64,000 bases of DNA from Amoebophrya sp. A120 (GCA_905178155.1 CAJINV010000019.1:1224913-1288912); one strand, 5' to 3'. Shown: positions 37,601-47,781, numbered from the stretch's first letter. Notes: a model not told the origin generated them from the sequence alone. Numbers and translations are program-made.

Positions 37601-40556
37601 ACACGGGCTCGGGTGGGAACCTAGTTCTCAAGCAGTGTAACACTGTGGGGAGGTTGGTGTGTTTGAATGTGGTGAGTCCGGGCGAAGCTGAATCAACTCG
37701 CAAGCCCGGGCGAATGCGAGTCGAGCTTTTTTTCGGGGACACGGTGACGCTCATGGAGCTGCACAATCAGAAAGCGCAGATGTCTAGTCCTGTTCTTGTT
37801 AAAATGGACGATCTTCTGCGGCAAGAGGATTCGACGCCAACCAGGTATGACGTGGAAGTGGTCGGCGAGGAAGGAATCGAGAGAAGAAAAATGGTGGAGA
37901 CACTGGATGCCATTGTCGCTGACCCGGACCACAAGGCCAAACTCAACCGTTGTCTGGGAATGGATGCGCCTGAGCCTTCGACAGACGGCGGCAGTTTTTT
38001 GGAGGCCAATTATCGTTTGCGCGACCCCCACGCGCAACCGCAATCACCCGAACGACGCACGGGAGATGTCGAGGACTGCATTTCTGACATCGAGTCGGCC
38101 GGAGATCAAGGTGGCTCTCTGATGTATCAGTATGCAAAGCGGATGGCCAGGGATTCACTTGGACAAAGTCTTGACACCGAAATCAGGAACATGCTTGACA
38201 GTGCGAGGTCACCGGCTTCGAAGTTGGCGATCTGTTCGATGGCCTTTGAGAAGAGTGCCACTCAGTCTGACCTTCAGCTGCGCGACCGCTGTCTAGCGTC
38301 CGCTCAAGGATTTGAGGAGATTGCTGCGAACGTGGCCTCTGGTGAGGCTCCCCCTGCGGAAATGATGCGAACAAAGGGTTTCCGACAGCTCTTTCAAAAC
38401 GCGAAGACGCTTTCGCGAATCACGCAGCGGAAGAACACGAGAGGGAAGCCTGATGAAAAAGCATTTCGTATGCGCTTCGTTTACAAGGAGAGCGACGAGC
38501 TGCGCGTTGTTAGCGCGGTTTTGGTCCACCGGGAGGGCGGAGGCGCAGAAAGCGTGATCCTACGGAGGGTCGATGGGACCCCGGAGGATATCCAGACCTG
38601 GTTTCTTATTGCGGACGATGCGCTCAGTGCAGGCGGGGACGATGGGACTGAAAATAAGATTCGCGCAAGTGAGTGTGGGAAGATTCTTCCGAGCTTTCGC
38701 AGGGAAGGCGAGGCCTGGAAGTGCCTGGCGGCAGCTGGCAGCGACCGTTTGCAAATGATCGACACTGGGGACGGCACTGTGATCGGCTATGGCGTGAAAG
38801 AGAAATGTCCAGAGTGGTGTTTTGAGGCGACGCCCTCCGGGATTGCGGTTTACCTGCAGTCGCCGCAAGAGCATTCGAAAAAGTTTCTCACGTGCCGGGT
38901 GTCGGACCCAAATGCTATACGTGCCAAACTGGGGCCCCCAGCACTAGTCCCCAATGTAGAGGAACAGGGCCGCCACGCGGTGCTTCAGATAGAAGGCTTC
39001 ACTGATTTGGCGGAGCTTAACCCGGACCTGGCAGAGGAGTACTCGAAGAAGTGGAAAAAGGTCAAAAATTCGCGGCAAGAAGACAACGCGGTGTTTGCGT
39101 TGCAATACGGGAATGCCAGGTTCGGGGCCGTCGCAAACGAAGGAGCGCGGGCGAAATCGGAGTGGATGGGTGCTGAGCAGGATGCCGCGGAGCATTACTG
39201 GATCTTTATTGTCGCTAATCCTGACCTTTCTGTGAACGCCGACACGGCGTGTGGATATTTGATGAGTGAGCACTTAGTAAATGCCGACACCGGTAGGCAG
39301 GACATATGTCTCGCCCAAAATTTTCAGGAGCTCACCGTCTGTTCGCCCGAGGGGAATACCATCTGCCTGAAGCGCATGACACGGAAATTGGGGGGCGAGG
39401 CCCATGTCCTGGAGTTGAAGCTTTTTGTCTCGGAAGGGCAGGACGATGAAGATGCGGGGGAGAGTACACCCGAATGGTTGCGGATCCCGTACGGGGAGGA
39501 GGACAACGCCGACAGGGACGCGGGCCTTCTGGTAGAAAGCCCGACGACGACCTTGTTAGAGTACGAAGCCGCCCAGGTGAAGGTACTTGACCCCGGTCAA
39601 GATGAGAACCGGGAGGCCAAGGTGACGCGGTTGCTGAATCTGGCTGAGCACCGACAGCAACAGCAACAAGGCGAAGAAGGGGCCGCGCGCAATCGCTATC
39701 AGACGCCCCACGCCGCGGACACAGCTCTCAGATTTGGGTCGGCGTTTGGCACAAATGCCGACCTGTCTCCTCAGCGACGGCGCCCGGATGTTGATCCGGA
39801 GCCCGACTGGCCTGAGCCAGAAGATGTGGACGCGGACGAGGAAACTATCCGCGAGTGCATCTTCGATCCGGTAGGCTATTTTTTTGAGAATCGCCACTAC
39901 TACCCTTATTCCGATCATGGGGTCACGAGATGGCGAGAAACGCTCTCGCAGCAGGACGCCCGCGATGTTACCGGTCGGCGCGAAGTTACCTTGCGCCAGC
40001 AGTGTGGCGGGTGTAAGATCGTGGAGGGGCCGACGCAGTATGCAGGAGTGACGACTGTTTGGGTTCACCGCCTTGGTAGGCTCTACCGCGCAGATTGGAA
40101 TGATTATCCCACAGAAAAGAGCTAACATGTCGAATTCGATTCGGAGAGCAATTTTTTGTCAGCGGCAGAAAATTTCTCGCCAAAAAGTGCTATGCCCGGC
40201 GCCATAGGGTCGAACTTGAGGGAATTTTTTGCAAAAGTGAGCACACTTCTTGCGTGACTCAAGCAGCATGCTATGAGCTTCCCATGACAGGAGAGTTTCC
40301 GCTTGATTTATTTTTGCATTATATGGAAACAAGTTGATCTGGATATGCATATGCTAGCTTGTGTCTGTACGATAATCGCGAAGAGCAGTTTGAAGTTACT
40401 GAAAAACTGCCTGACGTCGACGGCGGGGGGATGGCGACCCTAGTGCTGGACCCTACGGAAGACCAGCAGCTGGCCACGATTTTCGAGTCGGGACGCAGCA
40501 TCACAACTCATTGCAGCACTGACTCTTACGCAGAACACCGTGCCCGCGAAGTGTAG
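19671..40556 (+). CDS. Very large multi-domain protein with about ten Cys-containing beta-rich domains
   Basis: Unrecognised family. Supported exons: 19671-20195, 20378-20584, 20889-20996, 21502-21587, 21870-21899, 22223-22529, 22964-23164, 23428-23892, one ending 24873, 25022-25147, 25641-25742, 26223-26679, 27018-27241, 27552-27656, 28332-28844, 29993-30554, 31840-31923, 32753-32917, 33447-33569, 34186-34275, 34695-34850, 35429-35596, 36162-36224, 36523-40104, 40380-40556. Others may be missed, notably near 24.0-24.8 and 30.6-31.8 kb. The N-terminus MTKGATFVVAATVGGFLPG could be a weak signal peptide. Long exons hold a ~130-180-residue domain with a shared Cys pattern: a strand such as FTVQF or FRMRF, then C-G-[KTY], a C-[LI] or K-C pair, another Cys, and a final [WVF]-C-[LF]. 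Short exons encode acidic Pro/Glu/Gln/Ala linkers. Almost all GT-AG introns are phase 0. It could be two adjacent genes, but phase continuity favours one. Confidence 0.7.
20196..20372. mobile_element. Decayed introner element H-1 (177 bp)
   Basis: TATCGTACCGGAAAATAC at the 5' end pairs with GTTTTCCGGATGATA at the 3' end. The flanks AAGCT/AATTG are diverged. Removal joins FVHDK to PFSIAESNH in frame and deletes the stop at 20274-20276. Confidence 0.72.
21588..21864. mobile_element. Decayed introner element Q-1 (277 bp)
   Basis: TATCCTTACCAAAACATTCC pairs imperfectly with GGAATGTCTTCGGTGCAATA. The flanks GATGT/TTCAT are diverged. Removal joins LLAPQDVAD to WSDEGGSGV in frame. Confidence 0.55.
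21900..22217. mobile_element. Decayed introner element R-1 (318 bp)
   Basis: TATTCAATCAAAGCTC pairs with AACTTTGCTTGAATA. The flanks GTGTT/CTGCC are diverged. It lies 35 nt after Q-1, leaving a 30-nt exon. Removal joins GGSGV to LADVNPEETH in frame. Confidence 0.55.
26680..27012. mobile_element. Decayed family A introner element A-4 (333 bp)
   Basis: Degenerate family A ends: TTGTCTGGGTTAGAGGAAG at the 5' side and CGACCCAGACGCATTTGCAG at the 3' side, bounded by TATG/GATA. The flanks GAGGC/GCACT no longer match. An internal tandem repeat of GCTGCTGACACAA lies near 26910-26955. Removal keeps the frame into RIHAFGKPAELL. Confidence 0.7.
28846..29989. mobile_element. Long decayed introner-like intron T-1 (1144 bp)
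   Basis: TATGCAAAGG...CCTTCGACC at the 5' end pairs with GGTCGAGGTTTGGTCCTTTCGATA at the 3' end. The flanks CTCGT/CGCGC match at 3 of 5 positions. It is three to five times longer than the other elements; nested insertions or lost internal boundaries may explain this. Removal is in frame only if the junction falls no more than 4 nt into the flanking repeat, because the fifth position creates TAA. Confidence 0.55.
40105..40374. mobile_element. Decayed introner element S-1 (270 bp)
   Basis: TATCCCACAGAAAAGAGCTA pairs with TAGCTTGTGTCTGTACGATA. The flanks ATGAT/ATCGC are diverged. The stop at 40123-40125 lies inside it. Removal continues the frame through EEQFEVTEKLPDV to a stop at 40554-40556. 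Confidence 0.7.
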
Positions 40557-42305
40557 TCGCGAGTTGCCCACGATGATGTAGAGTGAACGCTCCTGCTGCC
40601 GGGCAAAGCGGCAGACACTGGGTACCACTACCTCTGACCACTGAGCTCTCCCGAAACTGTGCAAGCTTGTGCGTGTGTGTTTGTACACTGACGCGCACGC
40701 CGCGAGACGAGTGCGCCCATTCACGATTTGTGATATTTCTTCTTCATCTTCGCATTTTAACTTTTCGCTTTTTTTATTTATTTTATGAACTTTTCAATTC
40801 TGGAGGAAAAAAAATTCGTCTACAGGTAGTTGGCAGGCGTTTACTAAACTTACTCAAAGCTTCACCTATTTTTTTTTGCGAAAATTTCAGTAAATCTAAA
40901 TTCGTTGCTCTCAGGGCGCCATACTTTTCGATTTTTGAGGCTATGCCGAAACCTCTCGAGCCATTTTTATACTGCAACTGTTTTTTTTTTCCGTCTGTGC
41001 GAACCTTTGCCACAGTTTTCGATGAGTCGCTTTTTTTTTTAATCTCAGGTCGCATTTCCAAGAATGTTTTCTTTTTCCTTCACGGTATTCCGATTATTTT
41101 TTCAAAAGATTGATCTTTATGTTTATCTGCTCAAAAGAAAAGCCCGCACAGAAGCGTAGTCAAGGCCATCATAAGTTTAACTAATTGACAAGTAGAATTT
41201 ATCACGTTCATTGTCTAGTATGGGATATTTTTTTGCCACGAGCACGACCAAGAAAGGATCGTGGCACTACGAAGCAGCTTTTTACTGATTTTATTCCATG
41301 CCTATTTCTCATCTGTTTCCATTTTTTGACAGTTTCCTCTTTTGATTTTTTATTTTTTCGTGATGCGCATCGGCACGCAAGAACATTGTGAACTACTATC
41401 CAAGTGCAAATTATATCTGTTGGACAAATGCTAATAGTAAAAGTAATATCAAGGCCGGCAGGCTGGTAGTTGCGCACGCATTCGAAACAAGCAGGGGTAG
41501 GAGTACAGTTGCAACCAGAAACGAAAGCGTGCAGCCGATTCGATCTTGAAACAGCTTTTTTCAGGAGCGCTAGTAGCAAGAGTGGCCTGGCTTTTCTATT
41601 TTGCCGTTCCGTGGGCAACACTCTCTGCAGTTGCCTTTTCTTCGTGGTATTGATTTGTTTATTTCGTTATTGTTCATAGGTTGGCCGCCAGGTGGAGGTG
41701 CAGTCAGATACATACAAAGCGGCCTCTCTCGTCGGTCTTGCTACTCTATGTCGCTCGTTTTTTCGTGTTGTTTTTTTCGCAGCGTCCGCGTATGCCCGAC
41801 ACGCTCTCAATCGTCCCACTGTGTCTTTACTCGTTCGCATTTTTTGTCGTGGTTTTTTCTACTTGCCCGCAGAAATCGTTTAGTGGAAATTTCACCAGGT
41901 GGAAGGCATGTTCATGTCGCAGCAACGAAGGAAAGTCCTTTTTTTTGTGAAACCACGTGCAGGCTGCTGATAGCGCCCTTTTGTTTCGTTCTTAGACAAG
42001 AGGGAGCCTTTTTTAACTTCGTTCCCATATTATCCCACACAGAAACTACAGGTAGATTACTTTGTTTAGAATTATCAGCGTCTACTTGCGCCACTCTGTT
42101 TCCTCCACTGTAGCAGCAGCAGTACCCCTGCGCAGCAGTAGTTTTCCATACCACTACTCGAGTAAGAAAAAAAAACACGAAACTGCAACACTAGAAGTAC
42201 CAGCTTTGCTTTCACCAAAAAATTGTCCTCCTCGTATTGAAACTACAAAGCACAACACCGGTTGGAGCCTAGATAGATCGGTTGCGTTCAACTTCAAGCG
42301 CAAAG
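40557..42305. other. Intergenic stretch with T-rich runs
   Basis: No convincing coding sequence. Several runs of eight or more T lie between about 40770 and 41110, and other pyrimidine-rich patches lie to 42170. This is the spacer between the large repeat-protein gene and the ankyrin gene. Confidence 0.45.
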
Positions 42306-45300
42306 ATGGACGAGGCCAGCAAGCTTTCCCCGGGGAAGACGGAGTCCACCGCGGTGCCCTCTCCCTCGACGAAGGGCGGCTCCCCCGAAAAGGCTTCGGA
42401 AGAAGAAGTGCGGGCAAGGCTGTTCAAGGTACAAAGAGTTTTTTTTTTATCCCAGTAGCATGCTTGCCAAATAACAAAGAAATAAGGTTGTTGATCAATT
42501 GTCGCTTCTAAGTAAACTGATGACTCGTCAATCGTGGATTCTCTGCATCGTTGGATATTAATTAAGAATTTTAGACTTGATCATGAAAAAAACACCAGGG
42601 CCTCGGACGCGACCTCCTTTTGTCGATCAAAGAAGGCTATCGAATGCAAATATTTTCGTTTTGGTTTTGGGTCTGCCAGAAACCCGTAAAAGTAGTAATT
42701 TGAATAAAAGTTAACCCACTTGCACGACCCCCGCACGACACGCTGCAGGTTTTTTTTTTGTAGCCGATATTATACGATGCAGCTCCACTCCTGCGCGGTC
42801 ACTAGGCATGAATAGATTTTATCGGAGCCGGGGTTGTCATCTCAAAGCCCAGCTGCTGAACACTACATATTGATCTCGTCTCGACCCAGAAGATCGACGT
42901 GTATTTGCAATCCATAAGGGCGACATGCACAAGGCGCAAGGGCTATCCTGAGTAAAAACGTACCCACACCATAGTCAAGATGGGGAATCGGCTAGACAAA
43001 TCCACAAGTTTTGGCTGTTTTGCATGACAAATTTGGATTCGTAGTGTAGTGCTGTTTGAGCTAGCTCAGCAGCATCACAGATCTAGCATACCATGCTGAT
43101 TGGAGCATGACAAATTGCAAAACACGACTAGAAAATGCTTCTCATGGGGCTCCGCATGAGAAACGTTTTCAGGATGCAGATTTGCATGACAACTCTGGTG
43201 TGGGTACGTTTTTACTCAGGATAAGGGCTGATCATGGGCGGTGTGGAACTGGATGCCCGGGAGCCGGTGACCGGGCGTATCAAATGCAAAAATGTCTGGG
43301 TCTGGGAGGATGGAACTTGTGATGCTGTCTGTAGATTCCAAAAAAGTCTGTATTGCATGACCAGCAAAAGGAGTCCACATTGTCCTACGCGGAGAGGGCA
43401 TCTCTCATGCGGAATACGCACCAGAAAGCCCTCTCAAAATCAGTGATGCTAGGCCATGCATTACAGGCATGATGCGTCATGCAAAATATGCATCACAAAC
43501 CTCGCACTCTTCCAGACCCCGACATATTTGCATTTGATAGAGCGCACCGCTTTGCATCTCGCCGTGCAGATATCAGGGGAAAAACAAGTTTTGTTTCAGT
43601 GCAACAACGTGACTGATCGACATCAAAGCGCCGTCTACATCAAAACCCATAGAAGAAGCAGATCCGCGGCCATTTTTTCTGTCAGAATCTTCACGTTTAA
43701 CAAACACAAACTTCTAGGGTAGAATATGTGCTGTCGTGCTTTCTATGATCTGCGAGAAAGCACAGAATTAAAGTTGTAAGGTCTTGCACTGAGTAGAACA
43801 TGCTTGTTTTTCTGTCGATACCAAAAGACCGCCATGGGGGTCGTGAAGCTGCTCGTGCAACACAAGATTGACGTGAACGCGGTGGACCGCATCGGTGAGG
43901 TCACAGCCCTGCACGTCGCTGCGCACCGCTATGCCAAAGAAAAAAGCTAGCCTAGCAGTATGATCGTTTGATTTGGGAAGCAAAACAAAGCGATATAGGC
44001 CGTGTGAAATTTTTAAACTCTGTCATGGGCCGCGAGCTGTCTAGGGCATTGCAGTGTTCTTGGAACTGGGCAGGAGAAAATGACACAAGCTTTTTTTTGC
44101 AGCAAGTGCAAGTGATGTTTTCGCATGACAAATTCGACATGTGCAGTCGGCTATGCATGACAAATTCGAGATGCTAGCTTCAATTTTCTGTTGGATAATT
44201 AAGGGCAGATGGTGATGCTGAAGCACTTGCTGGCCGCGAAGGCGAATTTGAACCTGGTCGGCGTGGAGGGCGACACTCCGTTGTCGCGGGCGGTATGACA
44301 GTGCACAACTCCCCCGCGTTCCCATTTGTCATGCAGAATACCAAATCCACGCTTTCCCTCCTGTCACTATGATGCATGACAAGTTCTGCTAGCCCAAATA
44401 GCACTACAATCCAGCTCAAATTTGTCATGCAAAACCAGCATTCTTGCTGATGCTTGTATAACCGTTCATGCTATAGAAATGAGGGGGAGGGGTAGTTGTG
44501 CACTGTCATAGGCGGCTACGCAGGGCCACTTAAAGGTGCTCGACTCGCTTATCTCTAATGGGGCCATCTGCGACCTGAAGCAGCGGCAAAGCATCAACGA
44601 GTGGCAGCAGGCCGAGATCGAGATGAAGCAGCTGGCCCTCCAGCAAAGCACGACGGCCTCGGGGTCGCAGCGCGGGCGGAGCCCCATATGATGGTGAACA
44701 ACTCGCTCCCACTTGTTCTTCCCTTGACTTGAATAAACGCATAATGTCTACTTGCAGCAACAGAAGCAACGCCATCGCCAAAAAACAAGTATAGCTTCTG
44801 CATGACATTCACAATATCGAACGAATTCTGACAGTGATTCATTAATCACAGTTCAATATTCGGGAGGTTCATCCTGGTCCGAAATTTGTTTATGTCGGCA
44901 GTGTTTATTTCTGCAGGCGAGAAACCGGATTTGGTACTTCTGTTGCATTTACATTTGAGCGGAAATTGAAATTGTAGTAGGGCAAGATGTTTACTGTCAT
45001 ACTCCACGCGCAGTATGCAGGGCCATGGCGACCGCGCTTTCCAACCCGCAGTTCGGGACCGCCGGGAGCCGGTGTCTGCGCTAGTGAATATGGATTGCAA
45101 AAATATCTGGGTCTGGAAACTTGTGATGCTAAAATGTGGATGATGGAAACACACCCGAATGCAACCCAGCATGACAACTTTCCAAGACGCTTTCCCATAG
45201 GCAATCCGCATGAGGAACTGCGTTTTTGCATGTACAAAAGAGGCTCCGACTTTTGTTGGTTATGCAATACAGATTTTCTAGGTATGGAAAGCTAGCATTA

Positions 45301-46445
45301 CAAGTTCCACCCTTCCAGACCCAGACATTTTTGCAATCCATAGTGAAGGCCGTGAAGCGAAACTGCGGCATTCCGGTGGTTAAAACGCTGCTAGAGATAT
45401 CCAACGAGAAAAAACTGTGTTCGTGCCACTTGCTTGATACAATGGACGAAAAGCATGACAAATTCACTCTGCGTGACAGACTTGAAGACGTGTCATGCCT
45501 TGCCAGCACGTGCATTTGAAAAGGAAACAAACACTCAGCTCGGAAAAATCAATAGGTGCGCAAGTACCTAATCACCTGAGAACGGCCCTGGCCTCGCATG
45601 AGAACAAATCTAACTGTCTTGCATGGGGTCGTGCAACTACTTACACGACGAGCTTACACTAAACAGAGTTTTTTCCCCTGGACAGGACATCGGGTGCGAC
45701 TCCAATCGGACGGATGAAAAGATGAACCGACCACTCCACGTTGCGGCCCACTACGGAAACGCGAACACGTGCCGGCTCTTGCTCCATGCGAAGGCTGCGG
45801 TGAACGTCGGTAACCACCTGGGCCGCACGCCCCTGCACTTCGCGGCGCGTTCTGGCCACGCCCGAATCTTCCGCATGTTGCTCGACTACAAGGCCGAAAT
45901 TAACGCCGAGGACCGCTTTGGGCAGACGCCACTCACCCTGTGCTGCGACACGATGATGTATCCACAGTAATTTTCAATTTGCATCACTACACTGTGACAA
46001 ATTTTTGCACTTTTGCATAAAGAGAAAGTTCACCTCCTGCCAGCACTACTCAAGTACTTTCATCCTACAACTCAGCACTTAACATTTAGAAGCACTGCAG
46101 GGTTTTGATGAAGATGTTATGTTCATCTTTCGGAAGCAGAAGTTCTAGTACATGCACCGTGCACTGACTTGTCCTTGTGTGGTAAATTTGTACTTGCATA
46201 AGACGCAGAAGCTGGTGAAGGACAACGGTGGTACCCCCGGATACTCCGACGAACACAACGATGTTTCGCCACCGGTTTCGCCCGCGCGGTCCCTGTCCCC
46301 CGCACGGAGCCCGAGCCCGGACACCGCGCCGCGATTCAACCCGGCCGGCGCCAGTGCCGGCAGCCAACCCGGCTCCCCCGCCACAAAACGGTCCCAGGCC
46401 AACAAGTTGCAGGGCTCCCCGGCCTTCTTCCAAGAGCGACACTAG
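42306..46445 (+). CDS. Ankyrin-repeat protein, 421 aa
   Basis: Twelve exons: 42306-42428, 42599-42637, 42922-42943, 43229-43277, 43545-43570, 43826-43929, 44203-44293, 44516-44686, 45007-45088, 45348-45397, 45690-45958, 46206-46445; sum 1266 nt. The ATG at 42306 follows CAAAG. After a Ser/Pro/Glu-rich N-terminus (~41 aa) come about seven ankyrin repeats with the consensus G-x-T-A/P-L-H-x-A and a later V-x-L-L: GRTALHLAV, VTALHVAAHRGQ, GDTPLSRAATQGH, NRPLHVAAHYGN, GRTPLHFAARSGH. A charged insert (about codons 185-210) separates two repeat blocks. The C-terminal ~80 aa is Pro/Ser/Gly-rich and probably disordered. Only the first intron (42429-42598, GTAC...CAG) is GT-AG; the other ten are introner elements cutting through repeats. 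Ankyrin repeats bind protein partners; the partner is unknown. Confidence 0.92.
42638..42916. mobile_element. Introner element A-5 (degenerate family A, 279 bp)
   Basis: TATCGAATGCAAATATTTTC at the 5' end and TATTTGCAATCCATA at the 3' end; the GTCTGGGTCTGG core is partly eroded. The flanking repeat AAGGC/AGGGC matches at 4 of 5 positions. Removal gives SIKEGDMHKAQG, an ankyrin N-cap. Confidence 0.8.
42944..43223. mobile_element. Introner element D-1 (family D, 280 bp)
   Basis: Near-perfect inverted ends TATCCTGAGTAAAAACGTAC and GTACGTTTTTACTCAGGATA. Perfect target repeat AGGGC. Only a 22-nt exon separates it from A-5. Confidence 0.93.
43278..43539. mobile_element. Introner element A-6 (family A, 262 bp)
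   Basis: Family A ends bounded by TATC/GATA. The flanking repeat GGGCG/GAGCG matches at 4 of 5. Removal rebuilds the ankyrin motif EPVTGRTALHLAV, which fixes the frame independently. Confidence 0.93.
43571..43820. mobile_element. Decayed introner element I-1 (250 bp)
   Basis: TATCAGGGGAAAAACAAG pairs with CTTGTTTTTCTGTCGATA. The flanks GCAGA/CCAAA match at 3 of 5. Removal gives ALHLAVQKTAMGVVKLL with correct ankyrin spacing. Confidence 0.82.
43930..44197. mobile_element. Decayed introner element N-1 (268 bp)
   Basis: TATGCCAAAGAAAAAAGCTAG pairs imperfectly with GCTAGCTTCAATTTTCTGTTGGATA. The flanks ACCGC/ATTAA are diverged. Removal gives TALHVAAHRGQMVMLKHLL, a good ankyrin repeat, provided the junction lies at least 3 nt into the flank; otherwise the TAA of the 3' flank would be in frame. 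Confidence 0.82.
44294..44510. mobile_element. Introner element J-1 (217 bp)
   Basis: TATGACAGTGCACAACT pairs with AGTTGTGCACTGTCATA. Perfect target repeat GGCGG. Removal gives TPLSRAATQGHLKVLDSLI, again ankyrin consensus. Confidence 0.92.
44687..45001. mobile_element. Introner element M-1 (315 bp)
   Basis: TATGATGGTGAACAACTCGC pairs imperfectly with GCAAGATGTTTACTGTCATA. The flanks CCCCA/CTCCA match at 4 of 5. Removal links the charged insert to the second repeat block in frame. Confidence 0.78.
45089..45342. mobile_element. Introner element A-7 (family A, 254 bp)
   Basis: Family A ends bounded by TATG/CATA. Perfect target repeat GTGAA. Removal gives EPVSALVKAVKRNCGIPVV in frame. Confidence 0.92.
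45398..45684. mobile_element. Decayed introner element K-1 (287 bp)
   Basis: TATCCAACGAGAAAAAACTGTG pairs imperfectly with CAGAGTTTTTTCCCCTGGACA; here the usual terminal GATA has become GACA. Removal gives VVKTLLEIGCDSNRTDEKM, matching ankyrin spacing. Confidence 0.75.
45959..46200. mobile_element. Decayed introner element L-1 (242 bp)
   Basis: TATCCACAGTAATTTTCAAT and AAATTTGTACTTGCATA are weakly paired. The flanks TGATG/AGACG match at 3 of 5. Removal gives TLCCDTMMQKLVKDNGG in frame and removes the stop at 45968-45970. Confidence 0.65.
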
Positions 46446-47781
46446 TGGCGAAGGGTTGTCGACATATGATAAAAAGGGAAAAGTTTTTGTTTGGGTAGAA
46501 CGATCAGCATGTATACGCAAAACATGAAACAAATCCTAAGCTGCCAAGTGTATCCAACATTCGCATATAGCATATCCTGTTTTAACAACTATTCACTCAC
46601 TTACAATTTCTTGTAACATCGGGACCACATGTGCATAAAAACATGCGGCACAGACCCAGTCGAAAGTTAGCAAAAGCATATCCTGTTTTCAACTCACTCT
46701 TCTTACAAATTCTAATCAGCAACCATGGGCATATCCTGCAATCAAATCTACAGTAAAAACTTCTAAAACACTCAGCAAAAAGAAGCTATTTCTATTTTAG
46801 AGTTTTATACATAATAGCATCGCTGGATACTGCTTTTGCAGTGGCAGCAGCCTATTTTTCTACCCTGTGGAGGTTCCGCTCGCTGAAATTTGAGTCGGGA
46901 CAAAAAATCTACCCTCTAAAAACAATCAAGCAAAAATCCGGTTCTGGCGCTCTGTTCACAGTAATAAACCACTGTGATAGAAGAAGATGACAACAAAACC
47001 GCGTTTCTTTTGTAGCCCACTCCAGCCGCGATACCCTCGCGACGGAGGGGGCGATTCATTTTTGGGAAAACATGAAAACATAAACAGCATATAACATCGC
47101 AATTTTATCACGACCCTGCTTTGGGAACATGAAAACATACTGGCAACAAAATTTTTCCCGGCGCTACCTTACAGACGGTGGCAGAGTTGTGGTGCCGCTT
47201 TTTCTTTTCGTTTAGTTCGTGTTTCGGCTTGAGGGATACCTAGGATCGATTAAAGTCGAGACATCACTTACCAGAAACAGAATCAACTTGAACTTGCATT
47301 TTTTTCGTAAAAGCCTTTTCCGCGATCTTTTCCATGGTGATCAACATCATGATTTTTCGTGGCTTTTCGGATCCTCATGTGCATCACGTGATCGTACAAC
47401 TCGGTAGAATTTTCCTCAGAGGTGTCGTCGCAGATCGGTACTGGCAAAGATACATCTCTCGCTCACAAGCGATCTTAGAGAAATTTTTGCGACGTTGAAT
47501 GGTTTTGACAAGTTGTTTGCAGAAGTGCAAGTAGCATCATTTTGGAGTTCTTGGCAGTAAGCAGTTCTCTCGTAGCATCGTTTAGAGTGGCTCTGCAGAT
47601 CTTTGTTTTTCGTACACAACATCTCTATTCGGATGGCGGAATTTTACAGACGGAAATCTTGCTAGTGCTGTGGTATAGCCAGGTTTTTGAGTGAGTACCG
47701 TTTTCTATGATGTCGTCGTTGGTTATGGTAGCGTCCGTTAGATACGATTAGCTCTAGAACAACAGCAGGAACAGCAACAAA
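46446..47781. other. Intergenic stretch with short direct repeats
   Basis: No convincing gene. GCATATCCTGTTTT occurs twice (near 46568 and 46677) with a third partial copy near 46730, and GAACATGAAAACATA-like units occur twice near 47070-47140. These look like decayed repeats of unknown type. Confidence 0.45.

Noticed and set aside
36523-40104. Assignment of the repeated Cys domain to ricin-type lectins
   Set aside because: Only a loose C-L...C spacing resemblance; the QxW signature and threefold pattern are not visible, so no function is assigned.
42944-43539. Repeated inverted motifs as a CRISPR array or terminators
   Set aside because: The repeats are inverted pairs around 150-460-bp units with target duplications inside genes, not regularly spaced direct repeats, and they interrupt coding frames.
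45226-45519. Frames starting within elements (also at 15051-15359 minus and 62835-63218)
   Set aside because: They consist largely of translated family A element sequence, recognisable by the recurring products of the GTCTGGGTCTGG core.
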